This document shows positions 1 to 7,137 of a stretch of DNA of 16,382 bases, in pieces. The notes under the pieces are model-generated. The model was not told where the DNA came from. It did no database searches and saw only the letters and a program-made list of their open reading frames with translations. How positions within the stretch are numbered: the first letter of the stretch is position 1; the number at the start of each line of letters is the position of its first letter. Position numbers and translations under genes: made by a program. Source of the DNA: Candidatus Omnitrophota bacterium (GTDB taxonomy: Bacteria; Omnitrophota; Gorgyraeia; 2-01-FULL-45-10); assembly GCA_028716065.1 (NCBI GenBank), contig JAQUQN010000015.1, positions 1-16,382 of the forward strand, written 5' to 3'.

Positions 1-368
1 CTCTTATATATTGCGGCTGTGAATCCGGCCAGGTCGCCTATCACGCCGCCTCCGAACGCCGCAATAAAGATACGCTTATTTTTATCGAACTTCGCTATCC
101 TGTCCAAAAGGCCTGTAAGCACCTGGAAAGATTTTGCCCTTTCCGAATCGGGAACCAACTCTATCCTAATACTTGAGGCGCAGTTGCGGAAAAGAGCTTT
201 TATCGTTTCTTTGTAGAGCTTATGGAGTGCAGGATTTGTTATGACAATGGCATCATGCCCCAGGGCGAGGCTTCGCAAAAGGCTGCGGCCTTCTTTAAGC
301 ACTCTGCGGCCTATGACGATATCGTAGGGCCTGTCTTTTAAAAAAACCCGTACTTTCTTCACGGACAT
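1..368 (-). CDS. aroB: 3-dehydroquinate synthase, N-terminal part (cut by window edge)
   Basis: This is the second enzyme of the shikimate pathway; it converts DAHP to 3-dehydroquinate in the cytoplasm with NAD+ and a divalent metal. Only about 122 N-terminal residues are present and the C-terminal metal-binding domain lies beyond base 1. The translated fragment begins MSVKKVRVFLKDRPYDIVIG and has the N-terminal beta structure of the family. It contains PDSERAKS, matching the family's PDGE..K segment, and ends in the NAD-binding glycine signature GGGVIGDLAGFTAAIYK (residues 106-122). The ATG at 366-368 was chosen because it starts 10 bp after the small basic protein stop and gives the expected N-terminus. 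I see no strong Shine-Dalgarno sequence, so translation may depend on coupling to the upstream gene. The identification is firm; the intactness of the rest is unknown. Confidence 0.93.
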   Translation of the reverse strand, partial: MSVKKVRVFLKDRPYDIVIGRRVLKEGRSLLRSLALGHDAIVITNPALHKLYKETIKALFRNCASSIRIELVPDSERAKSFQVLTGLLDRIAKFDKNKRIFIAAFGGGVIGDLAGFTAAIYK

Positions 369-378
369 TCTTGGGGGT

Positions 379-705
379 TTATTTTTTTGCTTCTTTCTTC
401 GGTTCAGCCCCTTGCGGCTTTGCCGTCTCTTTGACCGGCGTAGCTCCCTTGGACGTGGCCTTCTCCTGGCCAGCGGCCGGAGCAGCTGCGCCTGCTTCCG
501 CGCCTTCCGCTGCAGCTTCAGCCGGCGCGGCCTTCTCTTTCTTGATCTTGAACCTCAATACCTTGACTTTAGGCAGTCCGAATACAGAATCCTCTTCTTT
601 CCATTCTTCCTTATCCTTGAGGCTCTTTATCCGCTCATGCCTCTTTAAAACGGACCTGTGTTTTTTATCCTTGTCGGACGAACGCAAACTTGGATGTTGC
701 GACAT
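379..705 (-). CDS. Small basic protein of the PVC-type family, with a long Ala/Lys/Glu/Pro-rich tail
   Basis: The first ~55 residues (MSQHPSLRSSDKDKKHRSVL and on through VFGLPKVKVLRFK) match the small basic protein family that I recall as TIGR04137, found in Chlamydiae, Verrucomicrobia, Planctomycetes and relatives. Its role is not established; its size and charge suggest RNA or ribosome association, which is inference. Characteristic parts are the N-terminal SQHPSLRSSDK block, the KRHERI helix and the VFGLPK motif. Family members I recall are about 50 residues, but this one has 108. Residues ~56-108 are a low-complexity tail rich in A, E, K, P and G with no predicted fold. Translation is backed by the strongest ribosome binding site in the window (AAGGAGGA). 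It sits between a SPOR-protein gene (31 bp) and aroB (10 bp). Confidence 0.8.
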   Translation of the reverse strand: MSQHPSLRSSDKDKKHRSVLKRHERIKSLKDKEEWKEEDSVFGLPKVKVLRFKIKKEKAAPAEAAAEGAEAGAAAPAAGQEKATSKGATPVKETAKPQGAEPKKEAKK

Positions 706-711
706 CTTCTT

Positions 712-717
712 CCTCCT
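712..717 (-). promoter_or_regulatory. Strong Shine-Dalgarno site of the small basic protein gene
   Basis: On the minus strand the bases read AAGGAGGAAGAAG and then ATG (703-705). This is a full AGGAGG core about 6-7 bases before the start. Most other genes here have partial or no such site, so it fixes the start of this gene and suggests high expression. Confidence 0.7.
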
Positions 718-736
718 TATGAGCTATGCTGCCGGA

Positions 737-1345
737 TCATTTTAATTTTATATACGCGTCTTTATACATGCGCCTGACCTTGCCAAGCGATTTTCGCGCG
801 ACTTCTTTAGCGGCATATCTTCCGACGCACACGGTGTAATATTTGTCGCTTTGCGCGATAAAAGCGTCGAGCCCGTCTTTTTTAAGGCGCGCCGCCTCCG
901 CGGAAGCCGTATCCTCGCGCGTAAATGTAACGGCTATGATGGTGTAGTAAGGGTTCAAAGCTTCCCGTACCTGTTTATCTTTGGACGGCGCTTTCTGTAT
1001 TGATGCCGTTGCCGGCACGGCCGCCTTAAGCGATGCCGTCGTATCCGGAGCCTCTTTTGGCGTGCCGGAGGCGCGAAGGGCGATCTTATCTGTATCTTGC
1101 CCGCCCTGCCTTTGGCTGTAAAGCCGCCGCAAAACATCCGCCTTGCCCATCTCAACACCCAGCGCGTATACTATTACGATGAGCATTATGATGGCGATCA
1201 AGACGAATATAAGTTTCTCCATAGTCAGGACCAGCATGAAATTATCTTTAGGGAAGATGTTGCCTAACCTGGGAAAAACCTTCTTCGGCTTTTCGAATTC
1301 AAAAAGCTCTCTCTGATACTTGTCATCATCCATATTATCCGTCAC
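737..1345 (-). CDS. SPOR-domain membrane protein
   Basis: This is a likely inner-membrane protein with a periplasmic peptidoglycan-binding SPOR domain; such proteins often work at the division septum on denuded glycan. From the GTG start there is a cytoplasmic, charged N-terminus (1-42) and one transmembrane helix at about 44-63 (KLIFVLIAIIMLIVIVYALG). An Ala/Pro/Lys-rich linker runs from about 85 to 130. A SPOR-like C-terminal domain follows (about 133-202), with YYTIIAVTF, AARLKKDGLDAFI, YYTVCVGRYA and a final YIKLK strand. The annotated start is a GTG (1343-1345); an in-frame ATG four codons later (1331-1333) is an equally good candidate because the probable promoter at 1354-1381 would start RNA almost at the GTG. 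The binding target and septal role are family knowledge, not shown here. Confidence 0.78.
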   Translation of the reverse strand: MTDNMDDDKYQRELFEFEKPKKVFPRLGNIFPKDNFMLVLTMEKLIFVLIAIIMLIVIVYALGVEMGKADVLRRLYSQRQGGQDTDKIALRASGTPKEAPDTTASLKAAVPATASIQKAPSKDKQVREALNPYYTIIAVTFTREDTASAEAARLKKDGLDAFIAQSDKYYTVCVGRYAAKEVARKSLGKVRRMYKDAYIKLK

Positions 1346-1353
1346 GGCCGCTT

Positions 1354-1381
1354 ATTATATCGCATATTTACCAAAACTCAA
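1354..1381 (-). promoter_or_regulatory. Probable sigma-70-type promoter for the SPOR / small basic protein / aroB genes
   Basis: On the minus strand TTGAGT (1376-1381) and TATAAT (1354-1359) are separated by 16 bp. The -10 is a perfect consensus and the -35 matches four of six bases. It lies in the only non-coding gap (1346-1413) of the left part. Transcription would begin near 1347, just before the GTG at 1345, giving an almost leaderless message, or a leader of about 14 bases to the ATG at 1333. No strong terminator for the upstream gene is seen: there is only a loose AAGAGG/CCTCTT pairing with a large loop and a short T run. Confidence 0.4.
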
Positions 1382-1413
1382 AGAGGAAAATGAGCCCCCT
1401 TCGCCGCCTCTTC

Positions 1414-2112
1414 CTATTGAGATATTGCCTTGATGTTCAGTCTGAACAATTTTCCGGTCAGTTGTATGGATGGTGTAGAGTAATTGCCCCTCAGGTTTAC
1501 CGATAGGCTCTTCCACCCTGCCTTATCATCTTTGAGAATTACTTTGGTCAACTCTTCCGGAACCTTCCTTGTCAGGGTATCCGAAAAATATATTATTATG
1601 GCCAGGTCTATCGTATTATCCGTTTTCAGGGATCCGTTCAGCGACAGCCTTATGTCATCGCTCTTTGCATCGAGGCCCTCTATTAACATACCGTCCCTCA
1701 TCTTTTTAATCTTCAGGGAGATCTCTTTATATCTACAGCTGCTCTTGAAAGGCGCCGCGACGAGATCATCGATATCGGAGTATCTGGTCGGATCCTCTCT
1801 ATCCCGTTTCAGGAAACTCACGTCATAAAGTTTCATGTCAAAAGCAGGTTCCGATAAAAATTTTTGGGACCATTGAGGACGGATCTTGGCCTTTTTTGCG
1901 AGAAAACCTATTCCATTTTTCTTCTCGGATATTTTGAGATCGTCAAATAATAGTTCCTTGAATCCCGCGTTTTTGAGCTTGCCGTAACGGATATCAAGCC
2001 CCTGAGATATCGATATCATGTAGAGCGCTATCCGCGCAAAGAAAAGATAAAAAAACAGGCAGGCGAGCAAGGCCGCCCCCGAATAAAGTAGAATTTTGTT
2101 TCTTCTTCCCAT
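1414..2112 (-). CDS. Membrane-anchored AsmA/TamB-like protein
   Basis: This 232-residue protein has a short basic N-terminus (MGRRNK), one transmembrane helix (about residues 7-27, LLYSGAALLACLFFYLFFAR) and a long extracytoplasmic part. That part has alternating beta strands and recurring phrases such as FDDLKI, LYDVSFL, EISLKIKKM and LSLNGSLKTDNTIDL. The pattern resembles AsmA-like/DUF748 repeats, which form lipid-carrying or envelope-assembly bridges in diderms. The match is by style rather than a sharp motif, so the function is tentative. Two starts are possible: ATG at 2125-2127, overlapping the helicase gene by 13 bp, and ATG at 2110-2112. The second was chosen because GGGGGT lies about 4 bases before it, while the first has no ribosome binding site. 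It follows the helicase stop by two bases, so translation is probably coupled. Confidence 0.5.
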   Translation of the reverse strand: MGRRNKILLYSGAALLACLFFYLFFARIALYMISISQGLDIRYGKLKNAGFKELLFDDLKISEKKNGIGFLAKKAKIRPQWSQKFLSEPAFDMKLYDVSFLKRDREDPTRYSDIDDLVAAPFKSSCRYKEISLKIKKMRDGMLIEGLDAKSDDIRLSLNGSLKTDNTIDLAIIIYFSDTLTRKVPEELTKVILKDDKAGWKSLSVNLRGNYSTPSIQLTGKLFRLNIKAISQ

Positions 2113-2114
2113 CT

Positions 2115-5100
2115 TTACCCCCAGCATATTGCGTCAAAATCGCATTTGGCGCAAATATCCTTATCGCGCTGGCGCAGCCTTTCAAATTGAAGGGCATTTA
2201 TGCTCTGCCAGACGTCTTTTATTATATCTTCCATCTCGGAGACCATCTCATGCGATATCGCGATCGCTTTGGCCACATGGTCCCCTTTTTTATATCCCAA
2301 CTTTCGGATGTCGGAAGCGACCGGCTCGATAAAGGCCAGCACGCCATGGCTGACCTTCCTGCCAGCGGATTCTTTCTTATCGCGCTCGAATAGAAGCTTG
2401 TATGCTACAAGCTGTCTTAAATATCCGTCGCAGTCCTCGCTCTTCAGGTCCTGGCACGCCCCTATGGCTTTCAGATGATTGTCGGGCTTCCCGGTTTTAT
2501 AGTCAACCACCCTCACCAGGTTCTGTGATATGTTCTCCCATTCCACCTTGTCGTATTTACCGGTGAATATTATACCGTCCCCCACAGTTATCACCAGTTT
2601 TCTTTCCAGTCCTATGGGAACGACGGGACTTTTTGCCTCTTCCATGAACCATCTTTCGAGCATTCGCATCCGCTCTTCGCCCAGACAGATCGTCTCTATG
2701 GACTTTTCGACGCCCTGGAATTTGAGTTCCTGCTCGAAGGCCTTGCGGAAAAAATTGAAGTCCGGGAAGACCTTCTTCTCTTTATAGATGCGGTATGTCT
2801 CTTCAAGGGCCTTGTGGACGCAGTTGCCGAATACCAGGCTCTTTTTTTTAGGTCCGGGCAGTTTCAGGATGTCATTATACAGGAATTTTCTACGGCAGGT
2901 GATATAATTGTTGATCCTCGTAGGGTTGAGGGTCATGTTCTTTATCAGGTCTTTGAGGACATTCTCGGTTCCTATGAATGGGTCGTTGAGGTCTGTTGTC
3001 TCGAGAGATTTTTGCAGGATAGCCTCTTCCTCGACATGTTGCGGGCCTTCCCGGTCTATGTCCAGGCCGGTCAGATAGAAGCTTGAAACAGAGTCTTCGG
3101 TAGGGCTTGAGGTGAAGATGAGGTTCGACTTTGCCCTCGTCATGGCCACGTAAAACAGGCGTGTCTCATCATTTAAAAAGAGCTGCCTGGAAACACCCTT
3201 CTCTTTTATTGCTTCCCTCGATTTGAATAGGTCGTAAGGCATGGGTATCTTCTCGGGGATCGGCCGCGCGGGCCAGTTCTTGTTCTGCAGGCAGAAAGGT
3301 ATTATGACGGAATGAAATTCCTGCCCTTTGGAGCCATGGGCAGTGAATATCCTCACGCCGTCCTGCGTCATGGTGACGACGTCTCCCTTGATCGGAAGGC
3401 CATGGTCTTTTCTCGTCTTCATCTCGAGCATGAAATCATCCAGCCCCATCGCGGGCATCGCGATATCCGCGGCCTTGACCATGTTGACAAAAGATGAGAG
3501 GCTTCTCAGTTCCCTCATCTTCAGCACCTTCTCGTCCCGATATTCGCGCAGTATATATCTGTAGATCCCCGCCTCTTTTATGTAGTCCATTAATAACGCA
3601 TGGACAGGCCTTGCCCGTGACTCGTTCAAGAGTTTCTTGATCGTCTCTGCGGCGCGGCGCATATTTTTGTTGTCGCCGGAAGCGATGGCGTCCTTTTTTT
3701 TGCCTTCGCCGAAATAAGATAGAAATTCGCTCAATAAAGTCTTCTTCTGCGATTTGTCTTTCTCGCGCTTTGCGTTAAGATGCAAGATGAACTGCAGTAT
3801 CTCTTTGGTGGGTATTTCGAAGTAATCGGCCGTCAGCACCTTATAGAGGGCCAGGTCCTTGAGCTCAGTCTCTTGTGGGGTTATGTGGGCCAGTTCCAGG
3901 ATGTCCAGAAGTTGCCTTACCCTCTTCTCGCCGCTTATATCCTCTTTTCCATCCGTTGCGTACGGTATGCCTGCATGCAGGAAGGCGTCTATTATCCTTA
4001 ATATATCGCGCCGCTTCCGGACGAGTATCGCGATGTTATTGTAGGGATGCTCCCGCTCCTCGGCTGTCAGGTCCCGGGACTTCTCTATGCGCCCTTTCAG
4101 CTCAAATACTTTATCCACGATATAACGCGTCTCCTCTTCCGGGGTGGATAGTTCGCGGAATTCGATCTCTTTTTCCCTGTAGTTTTTTACGCTTTCCAGC
4201 ACCTTCTCTTCCATGCGCTCATACTGCGGAATGAGGTTGATTATCTTGCCCGAGGCCTCTATCAATTCCTTTGAGGAGCGGTAGTTATTCTTCAGGGACA
4301 TTATCTCGAGGCCGGGAAAACGCTCCTTCAATATTTTGAAGTTGCCCACGGAAGCTCCCTGAAAGCGGTATATCGACTGATCGTCATCTCCTACACAGCA
4401 AAGATTGGGATTATCATAATTCAGGAGGGTGAAGAGCATCTCCATCTGCGCGCCGTTCGTATCCTGATATTCATCGACCATCACGTAAATGAACCGGCTT
4501 CTATATTTATCGGATAAGGCCTTTTCATTCCTGAGGGCCTCCGTTGCGAAGAGTATCATGTCGTCAAAATCGTACCTTCCGCGCTCATCGAATATCGCTT
4601 TATCGCCGCCTTCCTTGAGCTTCTCATACATGGCATAGATGATCGAAAATGCCTTCAGGCGCCCCATATACTTATCGTCGATGCGCACATCGGAGCTACT
4701 ACGCTTCTTGAGGTATTCCCGGAGTTTTTCCGGAGTTATGCCGTCCCTTTTTAATTCAGCTATTCTGGATAAGATCTCATCAAGATATAAATAAGGCGCG
4801 CGGAAGGGCCTTATCTCATCTACACCCTTGGTGTTATCCAGGGCGTATTCTATGGCCCGGACCTGCTCCACCTCGCTCATCTGTATCTTGTCCCCCACAT
4901 AATTGGCCGCTTCCTCAGATTCCTGGATTATCGAATTTGCGAAGCCGTGGAATGTGCCGACTTCCACGTCATAACCCCTGGGCCCTATGACCCTGGCCAG
5001 GCGCTCCTTCATCGCCTTTGCGGCCGCGTTCGTATATGTCAGTATCAGTATGTTCTCGCTCTCGCAGCGGGCCTTTTCCAATATCGAACCTGCCCTGACG

Positions 5101-5222
5101 GATAAAAGCTGTGTCTTTCCGGTGCCGGGCCCGGCGAGCACCAATAACGGCCCATTTATAGTATCGACAGCCAGCTTTTGCTGGTCGTTCAATTCGCTGT
5201 AAAATCGCTTATAATTTTTCAT
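2115..5222 (-). CDS. Single-chain UvrD/PcrA-type helicase fused to a Fe-S AddB/RecB-type nuclease
   Basis: This 1035-residue protein should unwind and cut DNA in recombinational repair. The superfamily 1A helicase motifs are all visible: Q motif LNDQQKLAV (11-19), Walker A GPGTGKT (31-37), motif Ia LTYTNAAAKAM (61-71), Walker B with VDEYQDTN (249-256), motif III GDDDQSIYRFQGA (278-290), motif IV NNYRSS (312-317), motif V TAHGSKGQEF (627-636) and motif VI RLFYVAMTRAK (688-698). From about residue 768 there is a PD-(D/E)XK nuclease domain with H803, D891, DYK at 907-909 and QLVAYK at 937-942. Cys776 together with C1024-x2-C1027-x5-C1033 fits the four-cysteine Fe-S staple of AddB and Cas4-like nucleases. 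AddAB is normally two proteins, so one chain with a single helicase and a single nuclease is notable. I see no Chi-recognition helicase domain. No clear ribosome binding site precedes the ATG at 5222. Confidence 0.9.
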   Translation of the reverse strand: MKNYKRFYSELNDQQKLAVDTINGPLLVLAGPGTGKTQLLSVRAGSILEKARCESENILILTYTNAAAKAMKERLARVIGPRGYDVEVGTFHGFANSIIQESEEAANYVGDKIQMSEVEQVRAIEYALDNTKGVDEIRPFRAPYLYLDEILSRIAELKRDGITPEKLREYLKKRSSSDVRIDDKYMGRLKAFSIIYAMYEKLKEGGDKAIFDERGRYDFDDMILFATEALRNEKALSDKYRSRFIYVMVDEYQDTNGAQMEMLFTLLNYDNPNLCCVGDDDQSIYRFQGASVGNFKILKERFPGLEIMSLKNNYRSSKELIEASGKIINLIPQYERMEEKVLESVKNYREKEIEFRELSTPEEETRYIVDKVFELKGRIEKSRDLTAEEREHPYNNIAILVRKRRDILRIIDAFLHAGIPYATDGKEDISGEKRVRQLLDILELAHITPQETELKDLALYKVLTADYFEIPTKEILQFILHLNAKREKDKSQKKTLLSEFLSYFGEGKKKDAIASGDNKNMRRAAETIKKLLNESRARPVHALLMDYIKEAGIYRYILREYRDEKVLKMRELRSLSSFVNMVKAADIAMPAMGLDDFMLEMKTRKDHGLPIKGDVVTMTQDGVRIFTAHGSKGQEFHSVIIPFCLQNKNWPARPIPEKIPMPYDLFKSREAIKEKGVSRQLFLNDETRLFYVAMTRAKSNLIFTSSPTEDSVSSFYLTGLDIDREGPQHVEEEAILQKSLETTDLNDPFIGTENVLKDLIKNMTLNPTRINNYITCRRKFLYNDILKLPGPKKKSLVFGNCVHKALEETYRIYKEKKVFPDFNFFRKAFEQELKFQGVEKSIETICLGEERMRMLERWFMEEAKSPVVPIGLERKLVITVGDGIIFTGKYDKVEWENISQNLVRVVDYKTGKPDNHLKAIGACQDLKSEDCDGYLRQLVAYKLLFERDKKESAGRKVSHGVLAFIEPVASDIRKLGYKKGDHVAKAIAISHEMVSEMEDIIKDVWQSINALQFERLRQRDKDICAKCDFDAICWG

Positions 5223-5260
5223 TTAAGGTCAATTTATCTATGGGGTCAACGAGTAAGACG

Positions 5261-5527
5261 CTATGAGGATTTTTTATTCAGAAGCCTATTTATCTTAGCG
5301 ATCAGCCTTGAGTTCCGCGTGTAACTGTAACCCGTAGTCGATGTCGCCCTGTGCGCCACGAGTATCTCTTCTTTCGCCAGATCTTCAAGCGCCCGCAAGA
5401 CCCTCAATCTGTCCTCGCGTATCCACGTGGCTATGCCCCTCGGGGTATCGATGGATGTTTGATTTTCATGAAAGAAAAGGACTACTTTGCGATGGATCTT
5501 CGACTTTAACATTTTCTCCAGATTCAT
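5261..5527 (-). CDS. Small winged-helix protein, possible DNA-binding regulator
   Basis: This is an 88-residue, mostly helical basic protein. The run TPRGIATWIREDRLRVLRAL (about 28-47) followed by LAKEEILVAHRATSTTGYSY (about 49-68) is the usual helix-turn-helix and wing layout of small MarR/ArsR-like winged helices. The last ~20 residues are a basic helix (LIAKINRLLNKKSS). I cannot assign it to a named family, and no ligand-binding part exists. A good ribosome binding site, GAGGTGAACC, precedes the ATG at 5525-5527. It lies 38 bp before the helicase gene and 38 bp after the PocR-GAF-HD-GYP gene, so it may regulate either or act as a local adaptor; that is conjecture. Confidence 0.55.
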   Translation of the reverse strand: MNLEKMLKSKIHRKVVLFFHENQTSIDTPRGIATWIREDRLRVLRALEDLAKEEILVAHRATSTTGYSYTRNSRLIAKINRLLNKKSS

Positions 5528-5565
5528 GGTTCACCTCGACTGATTGGTCTATATGAAGGGCCTAA

Positions 5566-7122
5566 TTATATCTTTAGGACGATGCGTCCCGCCGCAGCGT
5601 GCGGCTGGTGAAGTTCCCGCTCCAGCATCGTTCGGATATCTTTTCTCTCCATGACCTTTAAAAATATGTCCACCACATTAGGATCAAATTGAGTGCCGGA
5701 ATTCTTCTTTATCTCTTCAAGCGCCTCGTCGATCGTCTTCTGTATCCTGTAGGGCCTCTTTCCTATCATGGCCTCGAACGCGCCTATGACGGCCATGATC
5801 CTCGCGCCGAGCGGTATTTGTTCTTTCTTCAATCCTTTGGGGTATCCAGACCCGTCGTATTTCTCGTGATGGTGCATTATTATGGGCATGACGGATTTCA
5901 GTGCCCGTATATGCTTTAAGATCTCCACGCCCCTCATGGGATGCTCTTTCACCATCTCATATTCTTTGCCGGTCAATTTCGTGGGCTTGGACAGGACCTC
6001 ATCCGGAACTACTATCTGGCCTGCGTCATGAAGCAGCGACGCGTACTCCAGGCTCTTTAATTCGTTGGAGTCCATCCTCATCTCCTGTCCCACGGCCAAA
6101 GCTATTTTAAGGAAGGATGCCCTTGGGACATAAGGCCATGGAGTCCTCGTATCCAGGATGGTGGATAGCGATTTTATCGCTCCTATGGTGAGCCGTTCTT
6201 GTTCCTTGTAAAGTTGGGCGTTCTTGATGGCGATGACCGCCTGCTCCGCCAACGTGGACATTATCTCCTGGTCGAATGGAGTGAAAGGCTTATAATCCAC
6301 CTTATCGTACAATGTGATGACCCCGATGACATCCTCATCGATCAATGGAGTGGCAAGGTAATTTTCCCCTCTTATGGGGCGGCCGTATTTGACGGCTTTT
6401 CCCGGGGCCCATCTCCCTATGCGGACCCGTTTCAGGCGTACCTTCTTTTCTCTGAGATCGACCGTAGCTTTGGGTAGCAGGGTTTTCCGTTTTGCGTCCA
6501 CCAGTTTTATGGAACATCTGTTCGCCCTTATGATCTGTAGAGACAGGCGCGCTATCCTGGGAAGTAATTCGTTCAGATCGAGAGTGGAGCTTATAAGCCG
6601 GTAGACCGTGTGAACGGTAGATAAGGCTATGGCACGGGGCCTGACCGTCTCATATAGTTTGGATAGCTCCAGCTCTTTTTGCACTTCTTTTACGACCGTG
6701 TCGGTAAACGCGGAAAATATGTTCAAGAGTTGCGGTGAAATATCTTTCTTGACATAGCAGGCCCCTATATAACCGTATAATTTGGCGTTGTATAATATCG
6801 GATATATGAACCCGTGAAGGCCCTGAATACACTCGAACCTTGTCAGTGCCTTGCTCTGGGCGGCCTTCTTCAGCGCATTGAAGACTTGCTTGAAGCACTT
6901 GGATCTCTTTTTTGCCGCGGCCTTCTTCAGGTATGGGCAGGTCTGGCATATTATTTTATTAAGTTCGTGCAGTTTAGGATTCGGCCTGTCTATGAGCCAC
7001 CACATGTTCGGTTTGATGCAGTAGCCGAAACACTCTTCCTCTTTTTTGAGGCTAACGCTATTCTTGAGCCTTTCGAACAACTCCCTTGGATAATTACTGT
7101 CTTTTTTACTCTCCTCGAACAT
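5566..7122 (-). CDS. PocR-GAF-HD-GYP sensor with a degenerate HD-GYP active site
   Basis: This 518-residue cytoplasmic protein has three modules. Residues ~10-150 look like a PocR ligand-sensing domain: cysteines at 31, 35, 59, 62, 76 and 98, and CIQGLHGFIYPILYNAKLYG (98-117), the usual core of that domain. Residues ~175-310 form a GAF domain (CSIKLVDAKRKTLLPKA, ENYLATPLIDEDVIGVITLY). Residues ~312-500 align with HD-GYP c-di-GMP phosphodiesterases: LLHDAGQ (363-369), EHPMRGVEIL (394-403), HHHEKYDGSGYP (417-428). However, the first histidine expected in a GHS..R context is Pro333, the HDxGK lysine is Gln369, and the late metal-binding Asp of ADxxDAM is Gly447 with Glu at 450. Catalysis is therefore doubtful; it may bind c-di-GMP or signal by protein contact. 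AAGGAAG lies 7-8 bases before the ATG. It follows the dGTPase-like gene by 15 bp. Confidence 0.82.
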   Translation of the reverse strand: MFEESKKDSNYPRELFERLKNSVSLKKEEECFGYCIKPNMWWLIDRPNPKLHELNKIICQTCPYLKKAAAKKRSKCFKQVFNALKKAAQSKALTRFECIQGLHGFIYPILYNAKLYGYIGACYVKKDISPQLLNIFSAFTDTVVKEVQKELELSKLYETVRPRAIALSTVHTVYRLISSTLDLNELLPRIARLSLQIIRANRCSIKLVDAKRKTLLPKATVDLREKKVRLKRVRIGRWAPGKAVKYGRPIRGENYLATPLIDEDVIGVITLYDKVDYKPFTPFDQEIMSTLAEQAVIAIKNAQLYKEQERLTIGAIKSLSTILDTRTPWPYVPRASFLKIALAVGQEMRMDSNELKSLEYASLLHDAGQIVVPDEVLSKPTKLTGKEYEMVKEHPMRGVEILKHIRALKSVMPIIMHHHEKYDGSGYPKGLKKEQIPLGARIMAVIGAFEAMIGKRPYRIQKTIDEALEEIKKNSGTQFDPNVVDIFLKVMERKDIRTMLERELHQPHAAAGRIVLKI

Positions 7123-7137
7123 GTTTAGGCTTCCTTT

